Source: Gnetum montanum (taxonomy: Eukaryota; Streptophyta; Gnetopsida; Gnetales; Gnetaceae). From it: DNA of 64,000 nucleotides. How positions within the stretch are numbered: position 1 is the stretch's first letter; the number at the start of each line of letters is the position of its first letter. A model generated the notes under the pieces. It ran no database searches. It was given only the letters and a program-made list of their open reading frames with translations, and was not told the DNA's origin. Below, piece after piece: positions 11,754 to 24,040 of the stretch. The stretch lies in contig MNCI01001838.1 in the NCBI GenBank assembly GCA_015680685.1, positions 448,652-512,651 on the forward strand, read 5' to 3'. The position numbers and the translations under genes are program-made.

Positions 11754-13635
11754 CCATGCTCAATATTTTGAATCTCCTCCTTTCAACTCAGTTGTGGGGA
11801 AGATGGCCATCCATGCTAACTATATAAGTAGCTCCTCACTTTTTATCCCTTTTTGTTTTACACATTTTTTTTCCAACCTTTTCTTTTACACATTCTTTAT
11901 TTTACACTTTCTTTTCTACATTATTAATTTTTCAAAATTTTTATTTTACAACATCGTTAGTACATTTGCTATTTCTTGAATATTTTACACTTTTTTTTAT
12001 TCTGGTGTGATTTTCTAACTTTTTGTTAATAAGTACCAGGCACAATGGTAATTCATTGCTTGATGGTGGTATGTACTATTCAGTTATTTGATTATTGGTG
12101 TCTGGATTCTAGCTTTGAATTTTGTTACAAATAATTAGAACATGGTTTCTTTTCATGCAATAGGCAGTGAGTCCACAACATCCACCCATCCACAAAATCT
12201 ATGGTTTTCCTTATTCTGGAATTGTGTAGTCCATTTTTTTTAATAAAACTATAATGAATTTATGACTTTGGTAGTTTTCAGAATTGCAAAGGATTCAAAG
12301 GTTTGAACAAGGTGTGACTTCAAGGGGATTCGGTACTCTTTATGCCTTTGTGCTTACTTGGGTGCATGTGTGTTTTCATAGATTTTTTACGATTCTGTGT
12401 CAACCAATAAAAGGAAGTTGAATAAGTCTTTACATGGTGTGGTTCTCATAAAAAAATGATGGAAACTCAAAGCACACCCCTTAGACAAAATAAATGGGCT
12501 ACAAGCACTAGTTATTGAACTAGAAAGACATGTTACCCATGCCTAAAGGTCCCCTCTAACTAAGGTACTTTCTCACTTTCTACTTCTCTTTTCTTCTCTA
12601 ATAAGGAATAGTGGTTGTTCTGTGGAAGCACTCTTATGTCTCAAAGGCATGGACTGGTCTTAGAATGGTGATGCGAAGTCACTGAACGTGGTTGATTTTG
12701 GTCTAGACTAAGGATGAATCTTATCAAGTCATTTAACCATAAAATTCACAAGAAACCTCATGTGACCTTAATCAGGAATTCCATTCCACACACTCTCTCA
12801 TCCATCTATGCTTTCCATGTCTCACTTCAGTACCAATTTCAAGTTCTTGTTTGATTTCCTAGTTTAATGTGTTGAAATTCTTAAGTAGTTTCTTCCGGGT
12901 TTTTGTACTTAACCTTCTGTAACCATTAATCATCTACGGCACCCATGAACTCCTCGGTTTGAAGTTATGCAAGGACAATAAAATGCCTGTGCCTGCTTTG
13001 GGAAGGACCCACTTACATATCTTTTGGTTGGGTTAGTTAAGTTCATTATCCTTAGATACTCTTACAATCAAATTCTTTTGTTTACCTCATCAATGACGTC
13101 CAATTGTGCACATCATCACAACATTTTTTAGTAAAACCTTTTATAGTTACTGTTGTGAATTCTTAAACCCTCTTCAAGAATTTCCTCGCATTTGAACTTT
13201 TTTAAATTTAATTGACCACTCATCCATTTTACCCTATTTATCAACTTTCCCATTAACACTATTAACTAAATCCATCCATCACAATCACAACCTAGCCAAG
13301 TGTAACACATTGCACACTAATCCACAATTTTGTTGTGATGACTACCTTTACAAAGAAAGAAACAACAGTAGCATCATGTGACGAGGACTCTTCATGATCA
13401 TTGAATCTTCTTCCTCGCTCTTTAACTACCAAAGGAGTGGATGTTATTTTTGTTCAAGGTGTTCTCTTCTCTTGTCATGAACACCCAGTTTTGTAAAAGA
13501 TTGTAATCCGTACACTCAAGCATTTAGGAGTTAGTTTGTTTCATCTAAGTTAGTTTGTATGTTAGTCAATAATCCCATACCTTCCCAATATTTTGTAATT
13601 TATTCCTCCTCTTCTTCACTCGAGGACATGTTTTC
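11754..13635 (+). other. Non-coding spacer of element A
   Basis: Not coding. It begins with a G-rich motif (about 11788-11802), then a long T-rich tract, then blocks shared with the spacers of B, C, D and H: a CAGTGAGTCCA block (12167), GACATGTTACCCATGCC (12520s) and the conserved hairpin near 12963-13022. Neither the internal palindrome/TATA block nor the 3' reading frame is present. Confidence 0.7.
12963..13022 (+). other. Conserved spacer hairpin, element A copy
   Basis: Outer arms AGTTATGCAAG (12963-12973) and CTTACATATCT (13012-13022) enclose a loop with GGGAAGGACCCACTT. Here the stem has two or three mismatches; see the finding on covariation across five elements. Confidence 0.6.
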
Positions 13636-13652
13636 ATTCAATCATGGGGGTA
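13636..13652 (+). promoter_or_regulatory. Polypurine-tract-like sequence, element A
   Basis: CAATCATGGGGGTA directly precedes the 3' LTR. The equivalent position in C and D reads CAGTCGTGGGGGTA, so the G-run next to the LTR is the likely plus-strand primer. Confidence 0.7.
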
Positions 13653-14458
13653 TGATAAATCATGTTTTGACTAGCTTTGATGTCGAAGCCTAAGATGTGA
13701 TGTCAAATATCTAATACCGCAAGGTATATGCTAGCCTATAAATATCATGCTTGGGCTCATAATTTTCATATAGTTTTTGCATAGAGTAATGAAATTTTTA
13801 CAATTTAGTCATTCCAAAGTTACAATATTTTTGAGTGCTCGCAGTAAGAGTCTGAGTGTGTACAGAACTTTATTCGAGCACTGATGTACCTGAGCACAGT
13901 AGTGTGACAAGAATAAAGATGAGCCCTTTTGATAATCATTGCAACACTGAGAATAGATTAATGTTTTTTAATGCATTTAATATTCATGCACTTTAATTTA
14001 ATGCATTTTCATTAAGCAATTAACTTCCAACTGTTAATGAACACAAGCACAACCACTTCAAGCATACATGTAGCACTTGGTAACCTAGCAATGCTTAACG
14101 TTTGGTAACCTAATAGTGCTACATGTGTTCAGGATGTGTCTGGAGAGTGGGAATGGGTACTTGTGTTAGGATAGCTAGGCAGTAGATAAATTATATACTA
14201 AATTACTCTACCTTTTGTTTTTGCTCTAGGCGATTAAAATTATAAAACACAAAATCAAAAAAATCATATACCTCAGTTGCACTTAACCATATACTTATAC
14301 TTCATGAGTGGAACTAAGAAAACAACAATCAGTTCGATTAAATTTCATGTCTTAGAACTAGTGTACTTAAGAACTTAAGGTCTGTGAAATTTGACCGAAT
14401 CATGTGTGAACTTTTGTGATTCGTATGGTTGGACATAGGGGTACCTCACCGCTCATCA
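13653..14458 (+). repeat. 3' LTR of element A
   Basis: Starts TGATAAATCATG and ends GCTCATCA. It lacks a U3 segment with CCAATATCGGG that the 5' LTR has. It is followed by the right target duplication CATAG. Confidence 0.92.
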
Positions 14459-15498
14459 CATAGTTTATTATTATTATGCAATTGTGATTATATAATACTC
14501 TTTTAAGAGAGAATTTTAGAGCCTACCTTACCTAGGCCATACCATCTATTACTTTTTGTCATTAAACTAGAATTCAAAGTTTATTTTTAATTATAATTAA
14601 TTATTGCATAAATTAGCATTATTAAGGAAGTACCTTAGGATAGTGTTCTACCTAGAATTTTACTTTACTGATATGTCTAGGACATTCAAAAATGTTGGTT
14701 TTGTCCCTTGGTTCATTAGAATTGGAGTTACAGTTTTTGAGATATTATATTTTTAGTTTGTTAGAGATTCTACAAAAGTTTTAGCATTTGAACTATACAA
14801 CTATGACAAGTAATGCTCATATAGAATTTTAACATAAGGATGTGTAGTACACTTTATAAGGATTTCGTAGGTTTAAACAAAGTTTAATTTAAAGTTAATA
14901 GGTAGTTGTTATGGAGTTTTAAACCTTAGGATTATTAGTAGAGAGAAAAAACAAGAAAATTAAAATGAACTTATGAAAACATTTAAAAAAAGAAAATTAT
15001 TTTTTTAAAAAATCAAATTTAAAGAATGTTGCACGATTGGAAGATCAGCAACACCATTTGATTCTTTGGTCACTCTTTGCAATGTGTATATCTATGATGG
15101 ATGTTCAACCTCCTGGAAATAGTAATGTAGATGCATATTCTCCTTTTGATTGTGTTGATATTCATCACGGTTAGGTCTTCTAATAAAAAATTAGTGTCGA
15201 TGAATATGCATTGGCACACTATTACATGACATGATGTGAAAGGTAGTAAAAACAAAGCAAACATAAGTATTATAAAAGGGTCACCTAACATTTATAAACT
15301 TTACATTATATTCACTGCCTTATATTCTTCACTACCTTGCTATTGCATTGGAATTTTTTTTTATTTTCATGAAACAGAAACCATTTTCAATTCTATTTTA
15401 TTGTATAGAAATCATTATTAGCTTAATTTCTTTCATTCAAAGTAATTTATAGTCTATTTTTTTCCATTTTAAGTTTGTTTCCTCCACTTGCACAAACA
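14459..15498. other. AT-rich flank between elements A and H
   Basis: About 1 kb of AT-rich DNA with no recognisable gene or LTR. Open frames of 60-73 codons at 15070-15421 look like chance products of the composition. Confidence 0.5.
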
Positions 15499-15600
15499 TG
15501 ATAAATCAAAATTTTCTGAATGACTATAATATTATATCTATGATGTCATAAATACGATACTATAGCTCATACTATAATGTTGTAGATATGCTGTAGTGGG
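15499..15600 (+). repeat. Possible 5' LTR remnant of element H (U3 only)
   Basis: TGATAAATCAAAATTTTC resembles the LTR starts of A and B. It is followed by ATATTATATC/ACGATACTATAG-like sequence that could be decayed GATATCG palindromes. The rest of the LTR, the primer site and the gag start seem deleted. Weak call. Confidence 0.35.
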
Positions 15601-16882
15601 TTGAGGTCATGCCTAGAAAAATGAGTTCACTGTTGTATCAAACTAAGCTTTTGGTCCACCTTCTACCCAAACTCTTGTAGATGAAAGTGAAAGATAAGAA
15701 GAAAGAGAAAGAAAGCAAATGCACAAAATACAAGATGAAGAAGAGCATCAAAGGGATCATCACTACTACTATAGATATGATGAACTTGATGATTATGATG
15801 AACCTTTGTTAGCTACAAGAAGTATGATCAATATTAATGAGGTCATGTATATCTTGAGAAGATATTAAAGGAATAATTGCATCAAGCAACTAGACATGAA
15901 TAACATTTCAAAAATTGGAGGATACATTGATTTGCAACACCATCTTCAAGCTTTTCATGATGTATGTGCACTAGAGAATATTGAGAATAAGTGACAGAAA
16001 GTTAAGTTGTTTGCAAGAATGCTTATCAAAGAAATAGAGAGCTAGTATAAGTTATTGGAACTAGAGTACCTCCAAAGATGAATCCAAATGCTAGAATTAT
16101 TTAACAATAAGTACTAGACATAGTTAAGAGTATGTAACCTAAGAAAGAAAATCCAAGGATAGCAGGGGACTCATGAATCCCTTGACATGGCAATAGATAG
16201 ATACTATTCACTTTGACATTGATGCCTGGGCCATAGATTTTCCGAAAGGGAATAGTCGATGCACATAATTGATGGATTAAGAAACAAGATTAGAGAGACC
16301 CTTAGAGTCCATCCCCAAGGGACATTGTTAGAAATGAAAGCCCATTATGTAAAAAGGTTTCTAGATCAAGTTGCTAAGGAAGAGAGAGTCTATAGAGGAA
16401 TGCAATAGAGATCCTTCTCTTTAAAAGAAAGGTGTTAAGTTATGTAAGACCTAGGAGGAAGAATTAGTGAAAGACATGATTTAAAGAAGGACCTTTTTAA
16501 TTCAAAACTCTATTAATGACATCACTGCAAAGGTTGGAAAGATGTGAAATTTTGTAAATTCAAAGCTTGCAAATGCATTGAAGATTATAGAGGAAAATAT
16601 TGAACAATCAATAATTAAAGGAAAAGATAGAAGGAAGAAGAAGGAAAATGGATAAAATAAATACAAGTACAAATTAAAAGCTACAATCATTGAAGAGGTT
16701 ATTGATTCTAGTTTAGGAGATGAAAATGGATTTGATTTATGTTAATATGAACATCCTAAGGGGTGTTACTTGATCATGATCCATTTGAAAGAATTAAGAA
16801 CATATGTATTAAATCCAAATTTTGTGAGAAAATAGAATCCTAAAAAGTTAACTTATCCACAAGGTAACTATAGACAATCTTA
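15601..16882 (+). pseudogene. gag of element H, first part
   Basis: Broken frame related to gag of B, C and D. It has an acidic/His/Tyr-rich stretch before DEPLLATRS (about 15795), then the capsid-like core with IKQLDMNNIS, LQHHLQAFHDVC, KVKLFARMLI and ESLDMAIDRYYSL, a coiled region and a degenerate zinc-knuckle motif YEHPKGCYL (about 16750). It is interrupted at 16882 by element B and resumes at 23374. There are many stops. Confidence 0.8.
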
Positions 16883-17752
16883 TTGATGAATGGTATTTTT
16901 CATAGGCTATGATATTGGACCCGATATCACATATCCAATATCAGAGCCTATGCTATGTAATTGGATATTTGACATTGTGGGATGCATGCCTACCTATAAA
17001 TACAACACTTGGGCACATTATTCATTCCATTCTTTTGTCAATAGAGTAGTTATCATCTTGCAATTTTATTTCATAGTCGTAGCGAATAATTAGTGAGTGC
17101 CCGTAGTATGAATCTGAGTCAATTGTATGATGTCTTTTTCGAATGGCAATGTACTTAGACACATTTCATGAATGATAATAAGATTGAGATTGATTCTTAT
17201 TTATTGCAGCACTTTGAATTAGATTAGATTTACTTTCCATGCAATTTCCTTTTCATGTACTTAGTTAAAATCTACATTTCATGCAAGTTAATCAATTGGC
17301 AAAATAAGTGTGATCAATTTTGAGCATAAACACATATTCTCTTGGTAATCCCAGCAGCATTACTACTTGGTTCACCCAGTAGCATAGCACTTACTAATCC
17401 TAGTAGTGGATACGTGGGTCTAGGATGTGTACGACAAGCTAGGAACAAACACTCATTGGTCATAGGCTAGTTTAGACTTTACTTTCCATTCTTAATTAGA
17501 TTAAATAATTAATTTCTCTATTATCATTAGGAGTAGCAAAAAATCGAAACAACATCAACCATCATATACTTCACTTTGGACTAAATCATACATGACAAAG
17601 CTACCACTAGTCCAAGTGGGAAGACAATGTCATGTGATCAATGCTTAATGATCTAGATGCTACAACTAGTTCCATCCATGAAATTTGATTGGATCATGCA
17701 TGAACCCCTGTGATTCATATGGTTGGGCATAAGGGGTACCCGCTATTCATCA
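16883..17752 (+). repeat. 5' LTR of element B
   Basis: TGATGAATGG...TATTCATCA. U3 holds repeats built on CCAATATC/GATATTGG rather than the GCGATATCGC of element C. The TATA box is CTATAAATAC at 16994-17003. U5 ends in GATTCATATGGTTGGGC...GGGGTACCC. Confidence 0.92.
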
Positions 17753-17753
17753 T

Positions 17754-17771
17754 TGATGTTCTTTCTAGGGA
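17754..17771 (+). promoter_or_regulatory. Degenerate primer-binding site, element B
   Basis: The position corresponds to the primer site of A, C and D, but only about half of the tRNA-Asp complement is still recognisable (TGATG...TAGGGA). Confidence 0.4.
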
Positions 17772-17871
17772 TGATGCTAGTTATCTAGATTAGCTATATT
17801 ATAAATGATTGTTGTAAAGGTATTAACAATTTATCTTTCAAAAAATATTAATATTTTAAGTTACACACATT

Positions 17872-20390
17872 GAAGACATATCTCCTTCACAAAGGACCAA
17901 CAATGCATTGTATGACAAGAACATTCCTTAGAGAACTGATAGGATCTATACTAAAAGGAATTGGAGTGAACAACCTCAAGTAGGGGTTTCCTATGCTCAT
18001 TTAGACCCTTACTACACTCAAAGACTAGATTCAACTAATGCACACAACCCTAGAGTGGATGGAGAAAGTCCTAGAATAAGGAGGGTCTCAAGGCTTAGGA
18101 CCTCCACTAAACTTAGAAGAGATACCTCAAGGGGCCATAGGGAGAATTATTGAAGCCATGGCAATTCTCCCAATTCCTCATCTTCCTCTTCCTCTTTAAC
18201 ATCTAGTTCTAATAAAGATGAATGTAGGTATAGAGATAGAGCTTCACTATGGATTCAAGATAAAGATAGAAATTGAACTAAAGGGAAAAATCAAAGACAT
18301 CAAAATGAGCATAGATAAGATCATCATCAAACAAATAGAAATAAACATACAGATTATCTGCATGACATGTTTGATGAAGATGATCCCTTGTTAGCTATTA
18401 GGGGCCTAAGACAGATTAGGGAGGTAGTTCAAATACCCCAAAGGCATCAAAGGGATAGCCGCATCAAACAACTTGATATAGACAACATTTCTAAATTTAA
18501 GGGAGGCTATAATTTTAATCCACAACATCATTTACAAGACTGCCATGATGCCTGCACCTTGCAAAACATTAACAGTAAGTCACAAAAGCTTAGTCTCTTT
18601 CCTAGGATACTAATAGATGAAGCTGAAAGTTGGTATAGATTGTTGGGACCGAATTCAATTCACCAATGGTCTACAATGTTGGAAATCTTCAATGAGAAAT
18701 ACCAAACCTATGCAAGGGTGTTCAACCTAAGAAAACAAATCCAAGGATGGAAACAAGAACAACATGAATCCTTGGATGTGGCCTTGGATAGATACTATTC
18801 TCTATTACATAGATGTCTCGGCCATGACTTCTCTTAAAAAGAGTAACTTTTCCACATCATAGATGGTCTTTGTAATCAAATGAGAGAGATGCTTGGGATT
18901 TATGCCCAAGGTCGGTTATACAAACTAAAAGCCCATCAAATACAAAGGCTAATTGAGCAGGTGGCAGAAGAAGAAGGTGAGATATGTAAACTATCAAATG
19001 TAGAGGGATATAATTGGACCCAACTGTTTAAAAGAAGACGATCCATATCTATGATGAGGAAAAACAAGTAGCTCTTGATGAGATGATTTTACAAAAAACC
19101 TTGCCAATACAAAATTCTATCAATGAGCTTGAAGTAAGGATAGATAAGATGTGGAAGTTGATGAATGAAAAAGTTATAACCTATGTGAAAACTATAGAGG
19201 AGAGAGTAATGCAAAACAAATCGAGTGATCAAAATAACAAGAAGAAAAATAACCAAGAAATAGGTAGAAACACCTATTGGCAAGAAGGGAAAATGGTTGT
19301 AGGTGATGAGGCTATAGATCAACCATAGAAGATGATGATGGATGTGAAATTTTCTTATATGATCATCCAAAGGGCTATTGCCTAGTCATGTTACATCTAC
19401 ATGAGTATTGGGTTTTTTCTTTGAATCCCAAGTTTTTACAAAACCAAATGCCTATGAAATTGCCTTATTCACAAGGTAATTATAGATAGTCCTACAACCA
19501 TTTGTACTAACCTAATGAGACTTCTTATTAACCTCAAAATTACTATTAACAACAGTGGCAAAATCCATAGTCATGGGGGAGGCCATCATTAAACCAGCAC
19601 TACCCTTATTGCCAATTGGACCCGTACGAATATTATGATTAACAACTTGTTGCCCCAACTGGTTCTACTTCCTCTACCCCAAATCACTACCACCACTCTT
19701 CCAAATATCATCATCTCGCAACATCTTCTAAAGGATCACCACCTCACACCTCTCATCCTTCGTCATATCCTCAATATTCTCATACTTTCCTCCACCATAT
19801 GTCACTACCAATAACACAGGAAGGTTCGTCACCACAACATCAATGAAAGAATGCCACTTGTACTGTGAACATACATGGAAATGCCAATGCTAGTAGATGT
19901 CAACCACAACCTCAGAAACATCCTTTCTTTAGGATGGTTTCCTCAAATGGGTGCAAAACTCATAGACCTACTAGCACATCAGAACCACCACAAGGCCAAT
20001 TTGGTGCAACATCCTTCCTCACTGAAATGATGTTTCCTAATCATATGAAAAAGCCAACAATCATTACCACACAAGACAACACTGTGGAGAGATAGAAACC
20101 TCCATGCATCACTAATAATAATAATGGATGCAATTGTGGGTAGAAAGTTCAAAATATTAACACAACCCCCATACCAACCCAACATAAAGTTTAGATTCAA
20201 GTGTGTAAGAAAAAAATAGTCTACATAGTAGCCACTAAATCAAAAGACACCCAGTGGGTTGGAAATAAGAGTGTAAAACCATCTAAAAGATGCATGGAAC
20301 TAGCCAAACCACTTGTTAATTCTTGTCATGGTCAAGAACCTAGTCGTGGGGGAGATGCCCCATCCTCAATCAAGAACTAATAAGTGTTTT
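17872..20390 (+). pseudogene. gag of element B
   Basis: Capsid-like protein of an Athila/Tat-type element. The N-terminal part shares NWSEQPQVGVSY with C, followed by an Arg/Ser/His-rich basic segment. The core is open at 18367-18837: IKQLDIDNIS, LQDCHDAC, LSLFPRILIDEAESWY, QWSTMLEIFNEKYQTY and SLDVALDRYYSLLHRC, the retrotransposon gag pattern. A coiled helix region (18880-19330) and a degenerate knuckle (YDHPKG near 19360) follow. The C-terminal part is rich in Pro, His, Ser and Tyr, with QPQKHPFFRM. There are several stops and at least one frame change. It ends shortly after a GTCGTGGGGGA motif at 20341. Confidence 0.82.
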
Positions 20391-22480
20391 TCACCTTTTT
20401 TGTTTTACAATTTTTTAACCATTTCCCTATTTCTTTCCATATTTTCTTATTCTTAATATGTTTTCCATTTCTTAATATTTTTGTTTTCTTTATAATTTCT
20501 CTTTTCTTGAGTCATTTTCTTTATGTTGTATGAGTGTCTTTTATGTTTTTGTTAATAATATTGCCAAGTCATGATGTAGAAGTTGACACTATGTGTTGGG
20601 TTTTGGTGCTATGCTATCAAGATGATTGGGTAAGTAATTGTGTAATGTAGTGAGACCATCCCATCCATCCCTCTAGTTCTCAAAATAAAAGGTCTTTATC
20701 ATGAAAGCAATTTGGTTCTCCTTTCATGAAACTAAAATCAATTAATGATCATTGTACCTTGAAGAAAGAGGGAAAGACCAAGTGGGAATGGTGAAGGGTA
20801 TGACCTCAAGGGAACTTTTTGGGTTCTCTTCTTGTCTTCCTTTGTGTGGTTTATGACTTCTTGGGGAATGTATCATCACTCCAGTTTCAACCAATAAATA
20901 GGAAGTTAAGTCTTTGCATGGTGTGGTTCCCATCCAGAAAAATGTAAAACCAAAATAATAATAATAATAATAATAATGGGAATTCAATGTACATCCCTTA
21001 GATACAATAATGGACTACAGGCATTGATTATGGGGCTAGAAAGACATGTTACACATGCCTGAAGACTCCCCTCTAACTAAGGTCATTCCTTCCTTCTTCT
21101 CTTTTCTTCTCTTTTTAGAGTGATGATTGTTCTTTGTGGTGGTTGTAGACATATGATGGTTAGTAGGAAGAAACACATCAATGCGAGATTACTATTTTTA
21201 GTATGGACTTGGTTTCAAACTTGGATGGATAGGTATGATTATTAGTTTAATTACGTTTAACACAATAACCTATTGTGAACATCGTAAAGCATCTTACATT
21301 CCAATCTTTGTAATCCCTTCTCATCCCATTATTCACCTGACTATTGCATGCAATTATGGGCCCAATGGTTTTATTTAGTATAGTGCAACATCCGAACCAA
21401 GGCAATTGTGTGTTGTTTGAAATAAAGACATGATCTATATTTAACTTCTAAGGTGCACAAGAACTTCTCTAGAAGTGGTTATGGAAGGGCATTATGGCAG
21501 GAACTTGCTTTGGGGAGGACCCACTTGCATAACTTTTGTTGATCATGGATTTGAACTAGCCTTCACATCTTCTAGAACATCAATGATGGTTTCGTTGAAT
21601 TTATGCATGATTTTGGGACTAGTTCTCATAAATTTCAATAAATTTTGACTACTTTTCTATTAAAATATCCTTCAAATTCAATATTTCTTGGCCATCTTCT
21701 ATACTAGACCTTTGATTTTCATTGTTTCAAAACTTGTGCACTTCCAAAGTTATGCTTATTAGTCATGGGGGCTAGGCATGTCCATTTTGAAATTTTTCTA
21801 ACATCCTATTTTCAAACATTATGGTAACTAATACTAATTGACCAAAATAATGTGAACACCTTAATGATTTTAGTTACCTCATTACCTTAGGCATAGTATG
21901 CTCTCATCACCTTGTGCTTAAACGTAAACTAAGGGATCCAAAAAGGGTTAATTATTAAGGAAAATTTATCAAAACTAATGTTGATCCTTTGGTGACTACA
22001 GATGATGCTAAAAGGGATGCCTAAGAAAGAGGGTGTTTTTCTAGGCATGAAAAGGAAGCCAAGAGAGGGACAATAGAAGATATTCCCATCGAAAAATAGT
22101 AGCACATAGAGGATAATGGCTTAAGCATCACATGATTGCTCAATCTATGGGATAGTGAGAAGAAATTTTAGTCCATATTTTAAGAATGTTCTACATAAAA
22201 AGAGAAGCATCAACATAGTAATCAAGGTTGGAAGTCTACCATTGCTAGCAGCAACAAGAAGAATAATCTTCAGTGGATTTTTGAAAACTTTGTAAAATTT
22301 TGTAAACTTTAATGTCCATTTAGTCATTTAGTCATTTTGTAGTACATCCACTCAAATTAAATTTTTTAATGTGGCACTCAAATTCAATCAATAGTTAGTG
22401 TCAATTAATAATCTCATACCTTCCTAATATTTTGTAAAAGAACCTGTTCCTCCTTTTGTTCATTCAAGGATGAGTTTTCA
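20391..22480 (+). other. Non-coding spacer of element B
   Basis: Follows gag directly, where pol would be in a full element. It has a T-rich tract, a TAGTGAGACCA block (20650), a GACATGTTACACATGCC motif (21043), an AAT microsatellite (about 20957-20980) and the conserved hairpin at 21477-21534. No coding potential was seen. Confidence 0.7.
21477..21534 (+). other. Conserved spacer hairpin, element B copy
   Basis: Arms GGTTATGGAAG (21477-21487) and CTTGCATAACT (21524-21534). The inner GCAG...CTTGC can pair with one bulge. The loop contains CTTTGGGGAGGACCCACTT. Confidence 0.7.
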
Positions 22481-22496
22481 TTTAGCCATGGAGGTA
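22481..22496 (+). promoter_or_regulatory. Polypurine-tract-like sequence, element B
   Basis: TTAGCCATGGAGGTA abuts the 3' LTR. The G-run is interrupted by an A compared with A, C and D. Confidence 0.6.
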
Positions 22497-23373
22497 TGAT
22501 GAATCATATTTTTCATAGGCTACAATATCAAAGCTCTAATATCAGAGCCTTGATATTGCATATCCAATATTGGAGCCTATGTTGCGTTATCAGACATATG
22601 ATATTGTGGGATGCATGTCTGCCTTTAAATACAACACTTGGATGCATAATTCATTCCATTCTCTGTCAATAGAGTAGCTAAACTCTTGCAGTTTTATTTC
22701 AATCTTAGAGAATAGTCAGTGAGTGGCTGTAGTATGGATCTAAGTTAGTTGTATAGTGTCTTATTTGAATGGCAATGTACCTGGATACATTCCATAAATG
22801 ACAATAAGATTGAGATTGATTCTTATTCATTACAACACTTTGAATTAGATTTACTTTCTACACAATTTACCTTTCATGTACTTAGTTAATATCTACATTT
22901 CATGCAAGTTAATGAACTGGTAGAATGAGCACAACTAGTTTTGAGTATAAACATGTATTCGCTTGATAATCATAGTAGTGTTATTGCTTGGTTCACCCAG
23001 TAGCATAGTGCTTGGTAATCCCAATAGTAGATACGTGGGTCTAGGACATGTACGATAAGCTATGAATGGACATTAATTGGTTATAGGCTAGTTTAGATTT
23101 TAATTTCCATTATTGATTAGATTAAATAATTAATTTCTCTATTATCATTAGGAGTAGCATAAAGCCAAAACAAGATCAACTATCATATGCCTCACTTTGG
23201 ACTAAACCATACGTGACAAAGCTACCACTAGTCCAAGCGGGAAGACAACATCCTGCGATCAATGCTTAATGATCTAGATTCCACAACTAGTCCCATCCAT
23301 GAAATTCGACTGGATCTTGCATGAACCCTTGTGATTCATATGGTTGGACATAGGGGGTACCCACTACTCATCA
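22497..23373 (+). repeat. 3' LTR of element B
   Basis: TGATGAATCATA...CTACTCATCA, followed by the CTTAT duplication. Clearly the partner of 16883-17752, with scattered substitutions. Confidence 0.92.
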
Positions 23374-24040
23374 CTTATCAACAACAATTGTATTATCCTA
23401 GCAAGGCTTATCCTCAATCACAATAGCAATATCAATAACAATGGAAAAACCCATAGTCATGGGGGATACCATCATCAAGGCAATGATATCCTTATAGATA
23501 ACTAGATCCTTATAGTTACCATGTCTAACAACTTGTTTCTCTAGGGAATGCTTGTATTCATGTCTCCTATCACTACTACCCTTACAAATATCACAAATCT
23601 ACAACTTCATGTGTCAAATCACCTACATATATACCTTAGCCTACAATACATCACTCTCAACAACCTCCTTATCTAGTACAATCAACACCACTGTCATTAA
23701 TGTAAGAAGAACTATCCACTTAGCCACAACAAAAGAATGTAACAAGGATCATTATACTATAAGTAGAAAATAATGGTAGCAATTATAAATCCAAAACAAA
23801 GAAACATCCTTTATTTAGGATTAGTCCAAAAAGAGTTGGTTAGATTAGGATTTCCTTCAACTTAGTAAAGAGAGACATGACTATGACTCCTTCCCCAATT
23901 TCCACTATGTCAAGTCCTTTTATAGGAAATATGCTTCAACTAAGATAGAATAAAAGCCTCACCATTGTCATGCTCACACACACTATAAGTCATTGGATTA
24001 AGGCAAGCATACTTCCCAAGAAGTGAATAGATCTTGAAAG
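23374..24040 (+). pseudogene. gag of element H, C-terminal part
   Basis: Resumes after element B with the same Gln/Tyr/Pro-rich tail seen in other gags, including a motif with GTCATGGGGGATACC at 23456 and a KHPF-like segment near 23810. Frames are broken. Confidence 0.7.

Larger units (their letters stand above)
7013..14458 (+). mobile_element. Element A: Ty3/gypsy (Athila/Tat-like), gag-deleted, target duplication CATAG
   Basis: Complete insertion bounded by LTRs of 820 and 806 bp and by perfect 5-bp duplications CATAG (7008-7012 and 14459-14463). It has a tRNA-Asp-type primer-binding site, a stump of gag, and RT, RNase H and integrase with many stops, then a spacer of about 1.9 kb and a G-rich tract before the 3' LTR. 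Relative to element D it has lost about 2.2 kb spanning the gag core, zinc knuckle and protease (junction near 8717). It also lacks the internal promoter-like block and the 3' reading frame. The LTRs differ by many substitutions and by a roughly 25-bp U3 indel, so the insertion is old. There is no chromodomain. Confidence 0.93.
16883..23373 (+). mobile_element. Element B: non-autonomous gag-only Ty3/gypsy element, target duplication CTTAT
   Basis: LTRs 16883-17752 and 22497-23373 are flanked by perfect CTTAT duplications (16878-16882 and 23374-23378). The internal 4.7 kb holds gag (about 17872-20390), then only spacer. Protease, RT, RNase H, integrase, the internal promoter-like block and the 3' reading frame are all absent. 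The conserved hairpin of the spacer is kept, which fits a parasite that keeps only Gag and cis signals. It inserted in the C-terminal part of H gag. Confidence 0.92.

Noticed and set aside
13653-14458. 13653-14458 as the 5' LTR of element H
   Set aside because: It pairs with 7013-7832 through the CATAG duplication, so it belongs to element A.
20957-20980. AAT microsatellite as a functional element
   Set aside because: Plain simple-sequence expansion in the B spacer, not shared by the other spacers.
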